DNA from: Pisaster brevispinus
Lineage: Eukaryota > Echinodermata > Asteroidea > Forcipulatida > Asteriidae
DNA: 64,000 nucleotides
Reading direction: 5' to 3'
Assembly: GCA_023634235.1 (NCBI GenBank)
Contig: JAMKCF010000016.1
Location: 3,874,501-3,938,500, forward strand
The position numbers and the translations under genes are program-made. The notes below the pieces were generated by a model. That model searched no databases, was not told the DNA's origin, and saw nothing but the letters and a program-made list of their open reading frames with translations. This document shows positions 12,715 to 21,172 of the stretch, piece by piece; the first letter of the stretch is position 1; each line of letters begins with the position of its first letter.

Positions 12715-15700
12715 AACATCATTTGTTTTCAAAAATCAAGCACCATTTGCATGTCTGGTATTTCATCCTGTAAGGGAGAAGCCTGTGTTCATGGTATTGG
12801 TGTACTTTCCCAATCTAAAGTCCTTTTATTGTGAGAAAGCATGTTGTTAGGAAAGCAAGGCAAAGTCCAGGACAACCAATCTGTGAGGTTCAAGGCCTGT
12901 CACGTAAATTTGCATCATGTGGAATTTGTTTCTGTTGACAGAGAGCAGTACGTTTTCTCCTCTTTCGGCCACTGACCCTGTTAAAGTCGAAGTCCCAACA
13001 GTGGTAGAGATTGACATGGCGCCCAGGATTCCTGAGAAAAGTAAGGTTCATTCAACACAGGAATTGACATGTTGACCTCTGCCTTGATTCCCCTGCTGTC
13101 TGTTGAACCGTTTCCCATGTCGGTCATCATCAACTTTCCATGTTTGTCGTCATGCCCATTGTTAAAGTTCCTGACACTTCCCTTTGTCTGTTTGTTTCAT
13201 TTCAATGTTCATATCTTCTGTTCGCACCCCTATTGAGCCCAACACACTTACAGGCATGAGAATCTTCCGGATTTTTCTGGATTTCCGGATTTTTCACTTC
13301 AAAATATGTGGTCTCCGAGTTCAATGTGAATTTGATATAAAAATCGGGGGGTGAGTTGTTGGGGTATACATTTGGATCTCGCTAATCCCTCTTCTTGGTC
13401 TTGAAATTCGGAGTTTACTCATTTACCTTGACACGCTTCTTCGTAATAAATTGCCGCCCGGCAGCGGCCGGCCCAATATGTGTTGATTTGTTTCTTCCAT
13501 GTGCAGCGCATTCATGTGTAGACTTCTTTCAGTCTTTCCCCACTTCATTCATGGTACGGTTTGACCGTACATGTTATACAATTGTTTACTGTTGCAGCAA
13601 AGGAACATGTGTGGAGACATTAAAAAGTCTACTGACAACAACGCGCGGTGTTTTGGATGCGCGCGCATCGTTAGACTTTTTTTACCAGTCGTCAGTAGCA
13701 CCTTCTTAGGTTTAAGTGCCGTTTCTTCGATACGTTTAATGTGTTTTACGGCTGGAGATATTTTTATGCGTTGAACTATGACCAGGAAGAAACTTTGAGA
13801 CGCGATGCATGAGTGTGCGACACACGTGTGGGGAGATTCGTCAACGTTTGACGTCTCACATTATTTTTCCAAAATGCTATGGTTTATAAACTGTCGGGAT
13901 CTTGGAGAAAGGTGTTTGGAGAACAAGTTTCAATGGCCAAAGGGGGAGAACACTTAACACAATTATTCACTATCACAGGTAAAAAGACCCCCCAAAAATC
14001 AAAATTTGTAACAAAACTTTTGTCAAAAGTATGACGGCTCCGTTCATAATCATTTATTTTCGTGGAAGTAAGTTCCGAATATCATTTTATTTTGAGCCAT
14101 TTAAGACAAAATACGTCTAGCACTGTTATGATTTCATCGTTTTTACAAGTATTGTCCTCCTATTAATATATCCTCGATCCTACACATGGTCCCTAATGCA
14201 GAGGGGCTCACTGAGTGCGACGCTGACGCCTGGGTAAACTTGCCCAAATTCCGGACACGCAAAAATTCCGGACTTGCCCAAAATCCGGACATGCAATTTG
14301 TAGCGTTAAATTTTTCCGGATTTTTTGTCATCGTATATTCTCATGCCTGCACTTATGATACGTTCACATTCCAGTTAATGCATGGAGAACCTGCACACCT
14401 CTTTATGCAAATTGCCGCTGTTTTCACGAAGTGAGTTAAAAATCACAAAATTTGGCAGATCGGTTGTACAAATTATTGACATTCATTACTGTTATTATTT
14501 TCGGTAAGTTTCAGGACCTAACACATAGTAGTTTTGTAACTGACGTATCACCAAATTTGCAACTTTAGCTGGCTTGGTATTTCCCCGCAGTGCAGCAGCT
14601 GCACCTACGGGATTGATACTTAATCTTTCGTGAGGGCAAAGCAGTTTTTTTAAGTAAAGTGTGTGTCCTCCATGGGCTGACAGAACTTGAGTCAAATGAG
14701 GGCGCTACCTGACACAGTTCGCTGTATGGGGTACAGAATATCCTGCCACACCTGCACCCGAATAAAAAAAAATTCCCTTACCTGTGTTTTCATTTTATTG
14801 ATCTGTTTTCAAAAGTAAAACCTAAGAAAAAAAATTAATTCAAAATACAAATTTGTTACTCTCTGGGTTGTAATGAAATGAACCGCCAATATTGTTTATT
14901 TTGACAGAGGACCCACTTTCTTCAGAGATCACAATTTTGACAGAGAAAAGTTCCAGCCCTAATGAAAAAGACACTACAGTCAAAGACTCTGCGGTTGACA
15001 AGAGAGATGCAGCAAATAGCGACGCAGCAGAACCAATGTTGATCAGTAAGTTTGAAGGTATGCCTTCATCTCAAGGACACAGTGTTACTAATTAACATTA
15101 ATTAGTATTTCTATAGAGCAGATTTACACCCTATGGGTGTCCCAAAGTGCTTGTTATTTTTTGTCTGCAGGTATGTAGAGCTGCGTTTTGAATTAAAGAC
15201 CCATTTTATGTAGCACTATGTAATGGTTTAAAAGGTGCTGTGATGCAAACTTAATACAGCCAACCAAGCCAGACTAGACTATTAGGCCAAACAAAATAAT
15301 TATATGTGTTTCCTATTACACTGACCAAAAAATTAGGGTAGGTAGGGACATAAACACATTTTATTTTGTTAAAATATTTTTTTGCTCCAAAACTTAGGGT
15401 CGGAATGAATGTTAAAAATATTTTTGCCCTTGCACATTAATTTCCTGTATATGACATTCCTAAAAATTACACATTCTTTTGCAATACATTTTCGATTGAA
15501 CGATCGGTGGAACGATCGGTCGACGACGCACATTGGGGAAAATTGTGCGGCGAGAGCGATGTGTTTTTGAGGTTACAATTTTGTATAATATATCACAGGA
15601 AGAAGGTTGTGATTAGACTCCACCGCGCGTCTTCTAACCCCTGGAAAATCGAGTTGTGTGTTTCCCTACTCGCCTACGTATTGTAGTATGGGACATCGAG

Positions 15701-18626
15701 GAGAGAGCCAGACTAACAACGTGCATGCGTGTGTTAACGTTCGTATACTGAAATTAACGATCGCAGCTAGTAAATACCAGAGACTTTATCGACAGAAAAC
15801 AATCTGGATATCTTGAATTTACCGGTAGATTTCCTTTTAAAAACCTACATTTTAAGTTAAATAATTAATACTTTGGCAAGAATTTAATTTGGCAATTAAG
15901 TTACTTCACAAAATTTGACGATGTGCACAAAAATGAGGTTTAGGGTCGGCACCATAAGATTTTATTTTATCGTTTTTGGAATAAAAAGATACAGGGTCGG
16001 CGTGATTTTCTAGGGACGGTCGGGTAACCGGAAACAACTATTATTTTGTTCGGCCTAACCAGGGAGAACCCTTTCTCTTAAGTGTGACTGGGTTCTTTAC
16101 ATGCATTACACAACACACGGGACCTACGGCTTTACGTTCCATCTGAAGGATGAAGCAGTAGTGGTTACGTGTCTTACTTGAGGACAGAAGTGTCAAGACT
16201 GGGACTCGAACCCACACTCTGCTGATCAGAAACACCAGAGCTTGAGTCTAGTGCACTTGATTACTCAGCCACAACACTCCTGGGTACAAAATTCGGGAGA
16301 AAATATAAAATAAAAAGCATGTACCAAAAAACAAATTCCCATTCTATCTACCAATCATTTGTTTGTGCTTGTTATTGGACACACATATTTTCTTTCTTTT
16401 GCATAATACATGGATTAGAATCTTGTTTACAAACAAACAAGATGTAAACTGATTATGGATGGGTGCAAAAATGTTTGCTACATGGGATTGTGGTATGACT
16501 TCAAACCAACTGTCTTTTGTTTTGGTTTTGTATTTTTGCCCCATCAGGCGCGCCATAGGTTCATGCTAATGTGACTTGGAAAGAATTCCGCCTGCCCTCA
16601 TGTGCGTGCACAGCTCTGTGTTGCAGTCACACTGTGGACATTCCTTTTTGCTGTACACTTAAGGAAAATCCTATTATTCAACACTGTATAAAAAGAAAAC
16701 ACTGTGTGGATGTGTGTAAGTCCACACAGTGTTTCAAGTCCATACATTATGTGGACCTCTTGTTCTCAGGTCCACACTTCGTATGTAGCGTTAAAACACA
16801 ATACTCACTGGTACACTGTATACTGTTTAATGTAATAACTGCACAATGTGTTGTAACTTAGTTTTACTCCTTGCATTTTGTATATCCTTCTACTTGGTGC
16901 TACTGCACATGTGATCTGACTTACAGAGTTTAACCAGTTAAGGGAAAAACGATATTTCCTTCTTTTCCCTTTTTCGCTCATTCTCTGTTCTTCTCTTTAT
17001 TTATGTATCGCAGACGGTACACTTGACATATCCACAGAAACCAACAACACTTCCATGCAGTCATCCCATGATCAGGGATTCTTCTCGCGTCTCTTGAATC
17101 GCGCTGGCTGGCGTAAGATAGAGAGCGGAACAAGTACACCGGACTCGACTCGATCAAGCTCCACGACAAGCAGTAATAACTCCTCCACCAGGAACCTAGA
17201 GGCGTGGCAGAGTGTGGTGGACCCACCTGAGGTGGTGAAACTGTGCAGCCCGCTTCAGGTCTTGTCAGCAGTCTTTGCGTCGTTTGCTCATGGTGGAAAC
17301 GATGTTTGGTAAGATGACATTCCAGAAACATATTCTAAAATGCTTAGCTGATTAATAAATATATTATTAACAAAATACAAGTTTTGCATGTACTGAATAT
17401 ATTTAGGTGTTCGGGCACTTGTTTTTATTATGCAAATATTTTGTAAAAAGTAGCAAGTGGCCTGACGTTTCGACCCTGCTAGAATCTGCTAGGGTCAAAA
17501 CGTCAGGCCACTAACTATGTTTTGCATTTATTCTATAGGTCTTTTTGGTTGGTAAGCAGTGTGCAACAGCTAATTATATTTTCTCGTAAATTTTTTGTGT
17601 TAGCTCTTTTATGTTAACAAGCATTTCAGCTACTTGTTCCCGAACACCTAATGTTGGCTAACAAACATTTCAACTTTAGTCTAAACTATATTTGTTATGA
17701 TCTCCAGCAATGCTATTGGACCGTTGGTGGCGCTGTGGTCCATCTTCCAGACCGGGGGTGTGGCTCAGAAGCAGAGCACACCCATCTGGATCCTGTTTTA
17801 CGGCGGACTCGGGATCACTGTTGGCTTGTGCATTCTCGGCCGTCGAGTTATTGAGACAGTAGGAGATAGGTTGACTCCAATTACGCCCTCAAGGTATGTT
17901 TCAAATAAAACCGCAAACTGAAATCACAAACATTTGTATCTCCATTCTGTAAAAGCACTGCATCTCACCAGACAGGCTCTTTATATAACTCTTGTAGATG
18001 TATGTTAACGCTGTTGGGTTTGTTTGAAATAGATACTGCATTCGTACCATTTTAATCATTTGTTTAAAGAAAGGGTGTACTTTTGGTAATTACTCTACCA
18101 GTTTTCTAGGATTCGTTTTCTTCCAATCACATCCATTATTACAGAGCTACAAACTCTTCCTGATTGTGTGAAAAGTTCAGTGAAAATACACCAATCTTTC
18201 CATATTGTGATGAACAAATTTGAAAATCTCCCTGATTATGAAAACTTTGTCCCTATTATGTTGACTTTAATTCTAAACATTTACTTTATCATTGCTAAAA
18301 ATCTTCCTGATTGTATAATGCAAATGTTGGCAGCTAATGGATCCATCACTTTGCCAATTGATTTTTCCTTTCCTTTGTTTCTATGCAGTGGGTTCACCAT
18401 CGAGCTAGGCGCGGCAATGACCGTCCTAGCAGCCTCCAAGATCGGCATTCCAATCAGCACCACCCACTGCAAGGTGGGTTCAATCTTTGTCCTCGGCATG
18501 GTTCGCTCAAGGGCCTCCGTTGAATGGAAGGTCTTCCGGAATATATTCCTAGCGTGGGTCGTCACATTACCCATCACGGCAGGGATAAGCGCATTACTTA
18601 TGGTCATCTTACAGCATGCTGTATGA
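1678..18626 (+). CDS. SLC20: Sodium-dependent phosphate transporter, SLC20/PiT family (10 coding exons)
   Basis: Multi-pass plasma-membrane protein of the family that imports inorganic phosphate with sodium. Coding exons: 1678-2026, 7082-7222, 9995-10080, 10687-10783, 11627-11746, 12942-13040, 14908-15045, 17014-17308, 17708-17893, 18389-18626. They join in frame to 582 aa; vertebrate PiT1/PiT2 have about 650-680. Both PiT half-signatures are present: GANDVANS (Asp48) and GGNDVCNA (Asp440), each followed by the paired Glu (FFET, Glu75; IELG, Glu509) and the PVSGTH / PISTTH motifs. These residues are known to matter for transport in PiT2. The central cytoplasmic loop (exons 6-8) is Ser/Thr/Asn-rich and shorter than in vertebrates. 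The ATG is supported by an acceptor at 1621-1623 and by two in-frame stops between it and the ATG, so a 5' untranslated exon lies upstream. Whether it is PiT1 or PiT2 cannot be decided. Confidence 0.95.
2030..3290. other. Intron 1 of the PiT gene, first part: nothing recognised
   Basis: AT-rich intron sequence without a convincing exon, tRNA or clear repeat. Small ORFs at 2307-2604 overlap on both strands and have no family resemblance. A (TTTG)n-like stretch lies at 2980-3015. Confidence 0.5.
3296..3452. mobile_element. Copy of the CAGGCCTG palindromic miniature element
   Basis: Begins CCTGAAAATTTCATCTTTGA followed by GAGGGCAAGGCCATTTTCA, and ends GGCCATGGCTTCTGTG, TAATCCCAGGCCTG. The best-preserved sister copies are at 26,126 and 47,742. 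Confidence 0.7.
3460..3655. repeat. Three-copy intronic repeat, copy 1 (AGCTGCCAAC termini)
   Basis: Shares CCTGAAAATAAACCAAT, AAAATCTCCCTGATTGTG and the phrase 'cccTatt...aattctaaatat' with 7,335-7,520 and 18,130-18,345. The outer ends AGCTGCCAAC and GTTGGGAGCT look like a short inverted repeat, so this is probably a non-autonomous DNA element. All three copies are in introns of the PiT gene. Confidence 0.6.
4270..4443. mobile_element. Copy of the CAGGCCTG palindromic miniature element
   Basis: Contains CGGTGCCCCATGAAACATTCC, AATTTACAATTTCCTCATGAG and GTGCCCTTGCTCTTTCAAGAA, with ending GCATCAGGC. Orientation is the reverse of the 26,126 copy. Confidence 0.6.
4646..4690. repeat. GCCTGACGTTTCGACC repeat word, copy 1
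   Basis: TGGCCTGACGTTTCGACCCT followed by AGCGGAGTCTTTCTCGAAGG. The same word recurs at 17,458-17,478 (with its inverse at 17,495-17,514) and at 21,006-21,042, each in otherwise unrelated repeats. This looks like the terminal or internal module of a widespread element. Confidence 0.6.
4700..4856. mobile_element. Copy of the CAGGCCTG palindromic miniature element
   Basis: Starts at ATGGAGGCCATGGCCTCTAC and ends CAGTTCCAGGCCTG, with GAAGTGCCCTTTGTGATAAT inside. It follows the 4,646 repeat word directly. Confidence 0.65.
5105..5120 (+). repeat. Guanine run
   Basis: A G-rich run (AAGGGGGGGGGG) in PiT intron 1. A second run, richer and longer, is at 5,799-5,822. Both could form G-quadruplex-like structures or be slippage-prone. 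Confidence 0.6.
5196..5300. mobile_element. Partial copy of the CAGGCCTG palindromic miniature element
   Basis: Contains GGCAAGGAGATTTTCATTTC, AAAGGGCACTTCTATTAGAT and TCTTAAAGTCTA, the core of the family. It lacks the distal CAGGCCTG end. Confidence 0.5.
5370..5780 (-). repeat. Dispersed repeat with paired TTTCTCAGATT segment
   Basis: Contains AAAAGTCATCTGAAAATTTC and AGCTAAATACAGTGTTTACT, which recur at 48,195-48,240 (GTCACCTGTGAAAGTTTCAG, CTGAGTACAGTGCCTACTTG). It also has GAATTGTTTCTCAGATTC, a motif common to the 27.7, 37.5, 53.7 and 54.9 kb repeats. Boundaries are uncertain. Confidence 0.5.
5799..5822 (+). repeat. G-rich tract, candidate G-quadruplex
   Basis: GGGGGTGGGGGGGGGGGAGGG-type tract: several G runs separated by single bases, in PiT intron 1 on the coding strand. 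Confidence 0.7.
5893..6002. mobile_element. Partial copy of the CAGGCCTG palindromic miniature element
   Basis: Ends CCTGCCCTTTCAAAGATGAA, ATTCCAGGCCTG. The inner part AATGGAAGTGGCC matches the family core. The left half is degraded. Confidence 0.55.
6010..6650. other. PiT intron 1: nothing recognised
   Basis: AT-rich sequence with no convincing exon or repeat. Confidence 0.4.
6654..6832. mobile_element. Diverged copy of the CAGGCCTG palindromic miniature element
   Basis: Begins TCCAGGCCTTGAACTTTGC. Has GAAGGGGCACGGCAATTTTC and an internal small palindrome CACGGTAATTGCCGTG at about 6,787-6,802. Lower similarity than other copies. Confidence 0.45.
7335..7520. repeat. Three-copy intronic repeat, copy 2
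   Basis: Shares CCCTGAAAATAAACCAATCT, GAAAATCTCCCTGACTGTGG and AAACTTTGCCTCTGTTATGT with the copies at 3,460 and 18,130. It starts about 110 bases after the donor of exon 2. Confidence 0.65.
7525..8178. other. PiT intron 2: nothing recognised
   Basis: AT-rich intron sequence without recognised features. Confidence 0.4.
8180..9176. mobile_element. Roughly 1-kb element bounded by AGCTGTTTCGC and rich in TGACGTCA palindromes
   Basis: The left end has GAGCTGTTTCGC (about 8,189). The right end has GAGCTGTTTCGCTGCGC followed by its inverse GCGAAACAGCT (about 9,139-9,172). Inside are five exact TGACGTCA palindromes: 8,370, 8,505, 8,665, 8,924 and 8,944. There are also CACGTGAC words next to two of them. 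No transposase ORF is visible, so I infer a non-autonomous repeat. The TGACGTCA words match the CREB/ATF consensus, but nothing here shows regulatory use. Confidence 0.5.
9535..9735. mobile_element. Relative of the GGGCCCAATTTCATAGAGCTG miniature element
   Basis: GGGCTCAACTTCATAAAGCTG with TTAAGCAG at the left, and CTTTATAAAGTTTGG at the right after TGTGCTTA. These are diverged forms of the inverted repeats of the element at 37,842-38,076. Another fragment is at 11,889-11,945. Confidence 0.5.
9857..9912 (+). repeat. Short tandem repeat, about 20-bp unit, three copies
   Basis: AGGGTGTCCAAATTTAAAA repeated three times with small changes, plus a looser fourth copy at about 9,770. It lies about 85 bases before the exon 3 acceptor of the PiT gene. 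Confidence 0.7.
10186..10362. mobile_element. Copy of the CAGGCCTG palindromic miniature element
   Basis: Contains CCTTGGTGCCCCTTGAAACG, CTCCAATGGAAATGTACAAT and GAGGTGCCCTTTACAGAGGA, ending ACATCAGGCCTG. Sits in PiT intron 3. Confidence 0.65.
10500..10590 (+). mobile_element. tRNA-derived SINE fragment (GGGCTAGATAGC family)
   Basis: TAGGGCTAGATAGCCCAGTT continues with GGTAGAGCTC, and TTAATCCGGAGGTCACAGGT is followed by TCAAAT. This resembles a tRNA A box and B box. The same phrase order occurs at 62,425-62,510, and in reverse at 54,565-54,660, where it is followed by a conserved tail. I read it as a SINE head rather than a functional tRNA. Confidence 0.6.
10860..11160. mobile_element. Fragment of the ATGCATTCAATATTTG transposon family
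   Basis: TTGAATGCGTGAGTGCATTG, AGGTGAAATCTGGATTATTC and ATATGCATTCAATATTTGG match the left half of 30,470-31,145. Related copies are at 38,990-39,340 and 42,095-42,385. Confidence 0.55.
11160..11620. other. PiT intron 4: nothing recognised
   Basis: AT-rich intron sequence with no supported feature. Confidence 0.4.
11750..12680. other. PiT intron 5, mostly unassigned
   Basis: The only assignable piece is a fragment of the TTTCATAGAGCTG element at about 11,889-11,945. The rest has no convincing exon or repeat. Confidence 0.4.
12682..12709 (+). repeat. Poly-T run of 28
   Basis: Uninterrupted T run in PiT intron 5. It could be the tail of a reverse-strand retroelement or simple slippage; no element body is evident beside it. 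Confidence 0.8.
13251..14349. mobile_element. 1.1-kb DNA transposon with 13-bp inverted repeats and 6-bp target duplication
   Basis: The left end is CAGGCATGAGAAT and the right end is its exact reverse complement (14,337-14,349). The element is flanked by CACTTA on both sides (13,245-13,250 and 14,350-14,355). The subterminal zones are rich in TTCCGGA words. No transposase-like protein is visible. The interior is unusually CpG-rich around 13,440-13,870. A second element with the same type of ends is at 22,586-22,931. It sits in PiT intron 6. Confidence 0.8.
14360..14890. other. Rest of PiT intron 6: nothing recognised
   Basis: No exon or clear repeat recognised between the transposon and exon 7. 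Confidence 0.4.
15105..16290 (-). mobile_element. tRNA-type SINE interrupted by a DNA transposon
   Basis: Left part 15,105-15,281 and right part 16,059-16,290 together match the SINE at 28,740-29,056: CACTATGTAATGGTT, AAGGTGCTGTGATGCAA, then CATTACACAACACACGGGAC, CGGCTTTACGTTCCATCTGA, GACTCGAACCCACACTCTGC. Read on the minus strand, the right end is tRNA-like, with a GGTTCGAGTCC-type B box. The interruption is the element at 15,282-16,058. Confidence 0.75.
15282..16058. mobile_element. 777-bp TTAGGCC-type DNA transposon nested in a SINE
   Basis: Left end TTAGGCCAAACAAAATAATT; right end, reverse complement, TTAGGCCGAACAAAATAATA. TGTTTCC follows in both arms. No long ORF is present, so it is probably non-autonomous. 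Its insertion into the SINE gives a relative age: the SINE is older. A truncated relative lies at 427-500. Confidence 0.75.
16595..16790 (+). mobile_element. CACACAGTG-type repeat, copy 1
   Basis: CAGCTCTGTGTTGCAGTCAC, AACACTGTGTGGATGTGTGT, AAGTCCACACAGTGTTTCAA and TGGACCTCTTGTTCTCAGG. The same order occurs at 29,515-29,712 (plus orientation) and in reverse at 18,826-18,962. The middle contains a perfect hairpin, ACACTGTGTGGA with TCCACACAGTGT. Confidence 0.7.
17404..17650. mobile_element. 247-bp miniature element with TAGGTGTTCGGG inverted repeats
   Basis: Left end TAGGTGTTCGGGCACTTG; right end, reverse complement, TAGGTGTTCGGGAACAAGTA. If the target duplication is TA, the inverted repeat starts GGTGTTCGGG, the pattern of a Tc1/mariner-type insertion. 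Inside is a long hairpin: AGTGGCCTGACGTTTCGACC is answered by GGTCAAAACGTCAGGCCACT (17,455-17,514). The element lies between PiT exons 8 and 9 and stops about 55 bases before the exon 9 acceptor. Confidence 0.75.
18130..18345. repeat. Three-copy intronic repeat, copy 3
   Basis: Shares GTGAAAATACACCAATCTTT, GAAAATCTCCCTGATTATGA and ATGCAAATGTTGGCAGCT with the copies at 3,460 and 7,335. It ends about 45 bases before the acceptor of the last PiT exon. Confidence 0.65.
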
Positions 18627-18739
18627 TGATAGCCCCCCGCCCCCAGTACGCCCACGGGGTTTGTTCTTCATAGTAACAGAACTTGCGCAATGCTGAATGC
18701 TACAGTATCTGCTCGCTGTTAGGCGAGCCGTACAACAAA

Positions 18740-19360
18740 GTTGTCGTTGGGTACTTGTATGTGAGTAACAGTACTACAAGTAAATTTCTTCTAGTACTTT
18801 CCTTGAGTATGAGTATTGGTGTTTAAACGCTACATAAGTGTGGACCTGAGAACAAAAGAGGTCCACATAATGTAGGGACTTGAAACACAATGTGGGCTTA
18901 CACATGCCCACACAGTGGTTTTTTAGAGTGACTGCTACACAGAGCTGTGTGTACTTGTGTGGGGTACGACTACGCTTGCGTGAGTGTGAGTGTATTTATG
19001 TGAACACGGATGTGAGTGCTTTCCTGTGGTAAAAAGTTTAAGTTATTCCATGGGAGTACTAGAATGAGAAATTTCTATGAGTACAGGTCCAAGTACTTTT
19101 CCAGAGTCTGAGTAGGTTGTGGTGGTTTTGAGTTCCTTAATGTGAGTATTGAGTACAAGTGGCATTGCAAGTTCGTGTATTTATGTGAGAACAGGAATGA
19201 GGCATTTTCCACGAGTTCAAGTACAACTACTCTTTTCTGTGAGAACAGTACGATTACAGTGTCAGTAAAAGAATACTTTTCCAGTTTTGAATCAAACTCG
19301 AGTTAAAGACGGGTTTTGTTCTTCTGGGAGTGTGAGTCCGAGTACAGCCACTGTAAAAAT
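18740..19360 (+). repeat. Degenerate GAGTAC-rich stretch downstream of PiT
   Basis: Recurring forms of GAGTAC, GTGAGTA, TACTTTTCC and GTGAGAACAG give a loose tandem repetition, interrupted at 18,826-18,962 by another repeat. It begins about 115 bases after the PiT stop and would lie in the 3' untranslated region if the transcript is long. Confidence 0.5.
18826..18962 (-). mobile_element. CACACAGTG-type repeat, reverse copy
   Basis: Reverse orientation of the 16,595 copy: GTGTGGACCTGAGAACAAAA, GAGGTCCACATAATGTAGGG and ACAGAGCTGTGTGTAC. It is inserted into the GAGTAC-rich stretch. Confidence 0.65.
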
Positions 19361-19364
19361 TACA

Positions 19365-20590
19365 GAGCAAAACAAAAACCCAGCAACACTTTGTTGTACA
19401 TGTAGCAATATTTCCTTGCTGTATGGCAAACGTAACCTTTCCCAAAGGGTCGGTCTGGTAGATTTTGCCATACACTGGTTTTGACCTCTGTGCGTCACGT
19501 CAAACGTTGTGACTGCGCTATGCTCACCACTTTGGGAGTCAATAGGTAAGCGTGCATCGCCAAAAATGTGCGCTTTACTGTATTGATAACCACTGGCATG
19601 ATACGCAGCGTACTTTTACGCGTCTGTCCTGTTCCCCATTTTGTGAGTCAAAAAATGTACACAAAGGAATTGACCCCCAAAATGGTGGAAAGTGGTTGAT
19701 GCGCATTTTGTGGAGGTTCGATCTGTGTATTCAAGAATAACACAGCGGGATAACTCCCCAAAATGGTGCAACCAAGATAATGGTGATGGTGATGTCAAGC
19801 AAATTAGGTCAATTCCATATGAAACTCGGTTTTTAGCTCAGGGCAGCGTTTTCCAGGTTCTGTTTCTATGTCCAAGAAATATTCTCCCCCGCGGGCTGAT
19901 TTAGGCTCAGTGAAATATTTCTAGTATTTTTTGCAGAAGTTTTGAACTTTATTTGCGTTTGTATAGTAACATTGTATAGGTTGTTGAAATGTGTGCCAGC
20001 AAGGTATTTGGTTGGGTAGGTTGCTGCCACTGCCAGTTTAGAAAAAAAAAAAACGAGTGTAAAAAAAAAGAGAACAATTTGTCTGCCCTTAAAGTTGATG
20101 TTAATAATTTTATTATAACTTTTGTAGATAACCTGTTTACTTGAAGGGAATTTGTCAGAAATGGATTTCATAAAACGTCATGGTGTATAAAAAAGAAGCC
20201 TACACAATTTAATTAATTGGCAGCCATCTAAATATTGTAATTTTGGTACATCACATGATATGGAAAAAATAAAAAGAATAACAAATTGTATAATGAGCAG
20301 TGACGGCCATTTGGAAAATTGCTTGTTGTGCCACCTATTCCAAAGGACAATTCTGCGATGGCCTCATAGCCAGATAACTTTCTCATGACAAACTCTGTGT
20401 GTCGAATTCCAATTTTATTCACCAAAGGCACATTTCCCCCAAATATTTCCCCCATCTGCTGCCCGTCTATTCCAAGTAATTGAAAACGAGACAATTTGTA
20501 CAACTTGAAACAATCTTCAGAAAAATCAATCACGTTACCTTCCATAGAGGATTGCAACCTTAAATCATCTATATGAGGATTTATTTATTG
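19365..20590. other. Intergenic sequence after PiT: nothing supported
   Basis: Overlapping small ORFs on both strands, low complexity A runs at 20,041-20,070. A minus-strand ORF at 20,228-20,557 (109 aa) has no recognised domain. It lies just downstream, on that strand, of the possible exon at 20,596. Confidence 0.35.
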
Positions 20591-20595
20591 TAGTT

Positions 20596-20762
20596 TTGTC
20601 CATAATGTGAACAGGAATTCCATAGGCATATCCGATTTGGCTGCTACGGCTACGACTGTTGCCAAGGGTGTTGCTAGTGACTTCCTGTACTTAAACACAT
20701 AATGATGCGGCAATCCAGCTGTAGCCGTAGCCATAGCTGCCACTTCTGACACAGCCTGTCTA
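20596..20762 (-). CDS. Possible terminal exon of an unidentified minus-strand gene
   Basis: Minus-strand reading from an acceptor-like CCCCATGTAG gives about 55 residues (QAVSEVAAMATATAGLPHHY, then ending in FLFTLWTKLQ) before a TAA. The peptide is Ala/Val-rich and I do not recognise a family. There is partial inverted symmetry in the DNA (GGCTGCTACGGCTACGACTG versus AGCTGTAGCCGTAGCCATAG), so it may instead be a repeat. No partner exon was found with confidence. Confidence 0.2.
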
Positions 20763-21005
20763 CATGGGGAAATAAACAACTATGACTAATTGTTGGTTGT
20801 CTTGTAAATTTGTAGAAAGAAAAGTGTTGTTAACTGTTACAAGAAGTGTGCATTGGGTTTTATAAAAAAATGTAACTTGAAGGGACATTTAGGTTAGGGT
20901 TCTGATGCCATGAAGGTTTTGATAACAAGCAGTTAACAGTGTTTCTGCGTTTTCTGTTGTAATACTTGAAAGAGAAACAATAGCATAATTACACAAAAAT
21001 AGCTA

Positions 21006-21042
21006 GCCTGACGTTTCGACCCCAGCAGAGTCTCTCTCGGAA
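21006..21042. repeat. GCCTGACGTTTCGACC repeat word, copy 3
   Basis: GCCTGACGTTTCGACCCCAG then CAGAGTCTCTCTCGGAAG. It is followed at 21,079-21,172 by a C run and an A/G/T-poor purine microsatellite. Confidence 0.6.
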
Positions 21043-21078
21043 GTTTCAAAGTGTGCATCAAAGCTGACAATGTATCTG

Positions 21079-21172
21079 CTCCCCCCCCCCAAAAAAAAAA
21101 AAAAGAAAAAAAAAAGATACAAAATACAAAATAAAAACACAAAATAAAAAAAAGAAAAAGAAAAAAAAGAAT
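21079..21172 (-). repeat. C-run and purine-rich microsatellite
   Basis: A ten-base C run followed by A-rich AAAAAAG / AAAATACAAAAT units. ORFs made of F and L on the minus strand here are artefacts of low complexity. Confidence 0.75.

Noticed and set aside
12488..12850. 120-codon open frame across the poly-T run
   Set aside because: Contains a poly-Phe run from the 28-base T tract; PiT intron sequence.
20228..20557. 109-codon minus-strand open frame
   Set aside because: No recognisable domain or splice sites; sits in AT-rich intergenic sequence downstream of a possible terminal exon, so at best untranslated.
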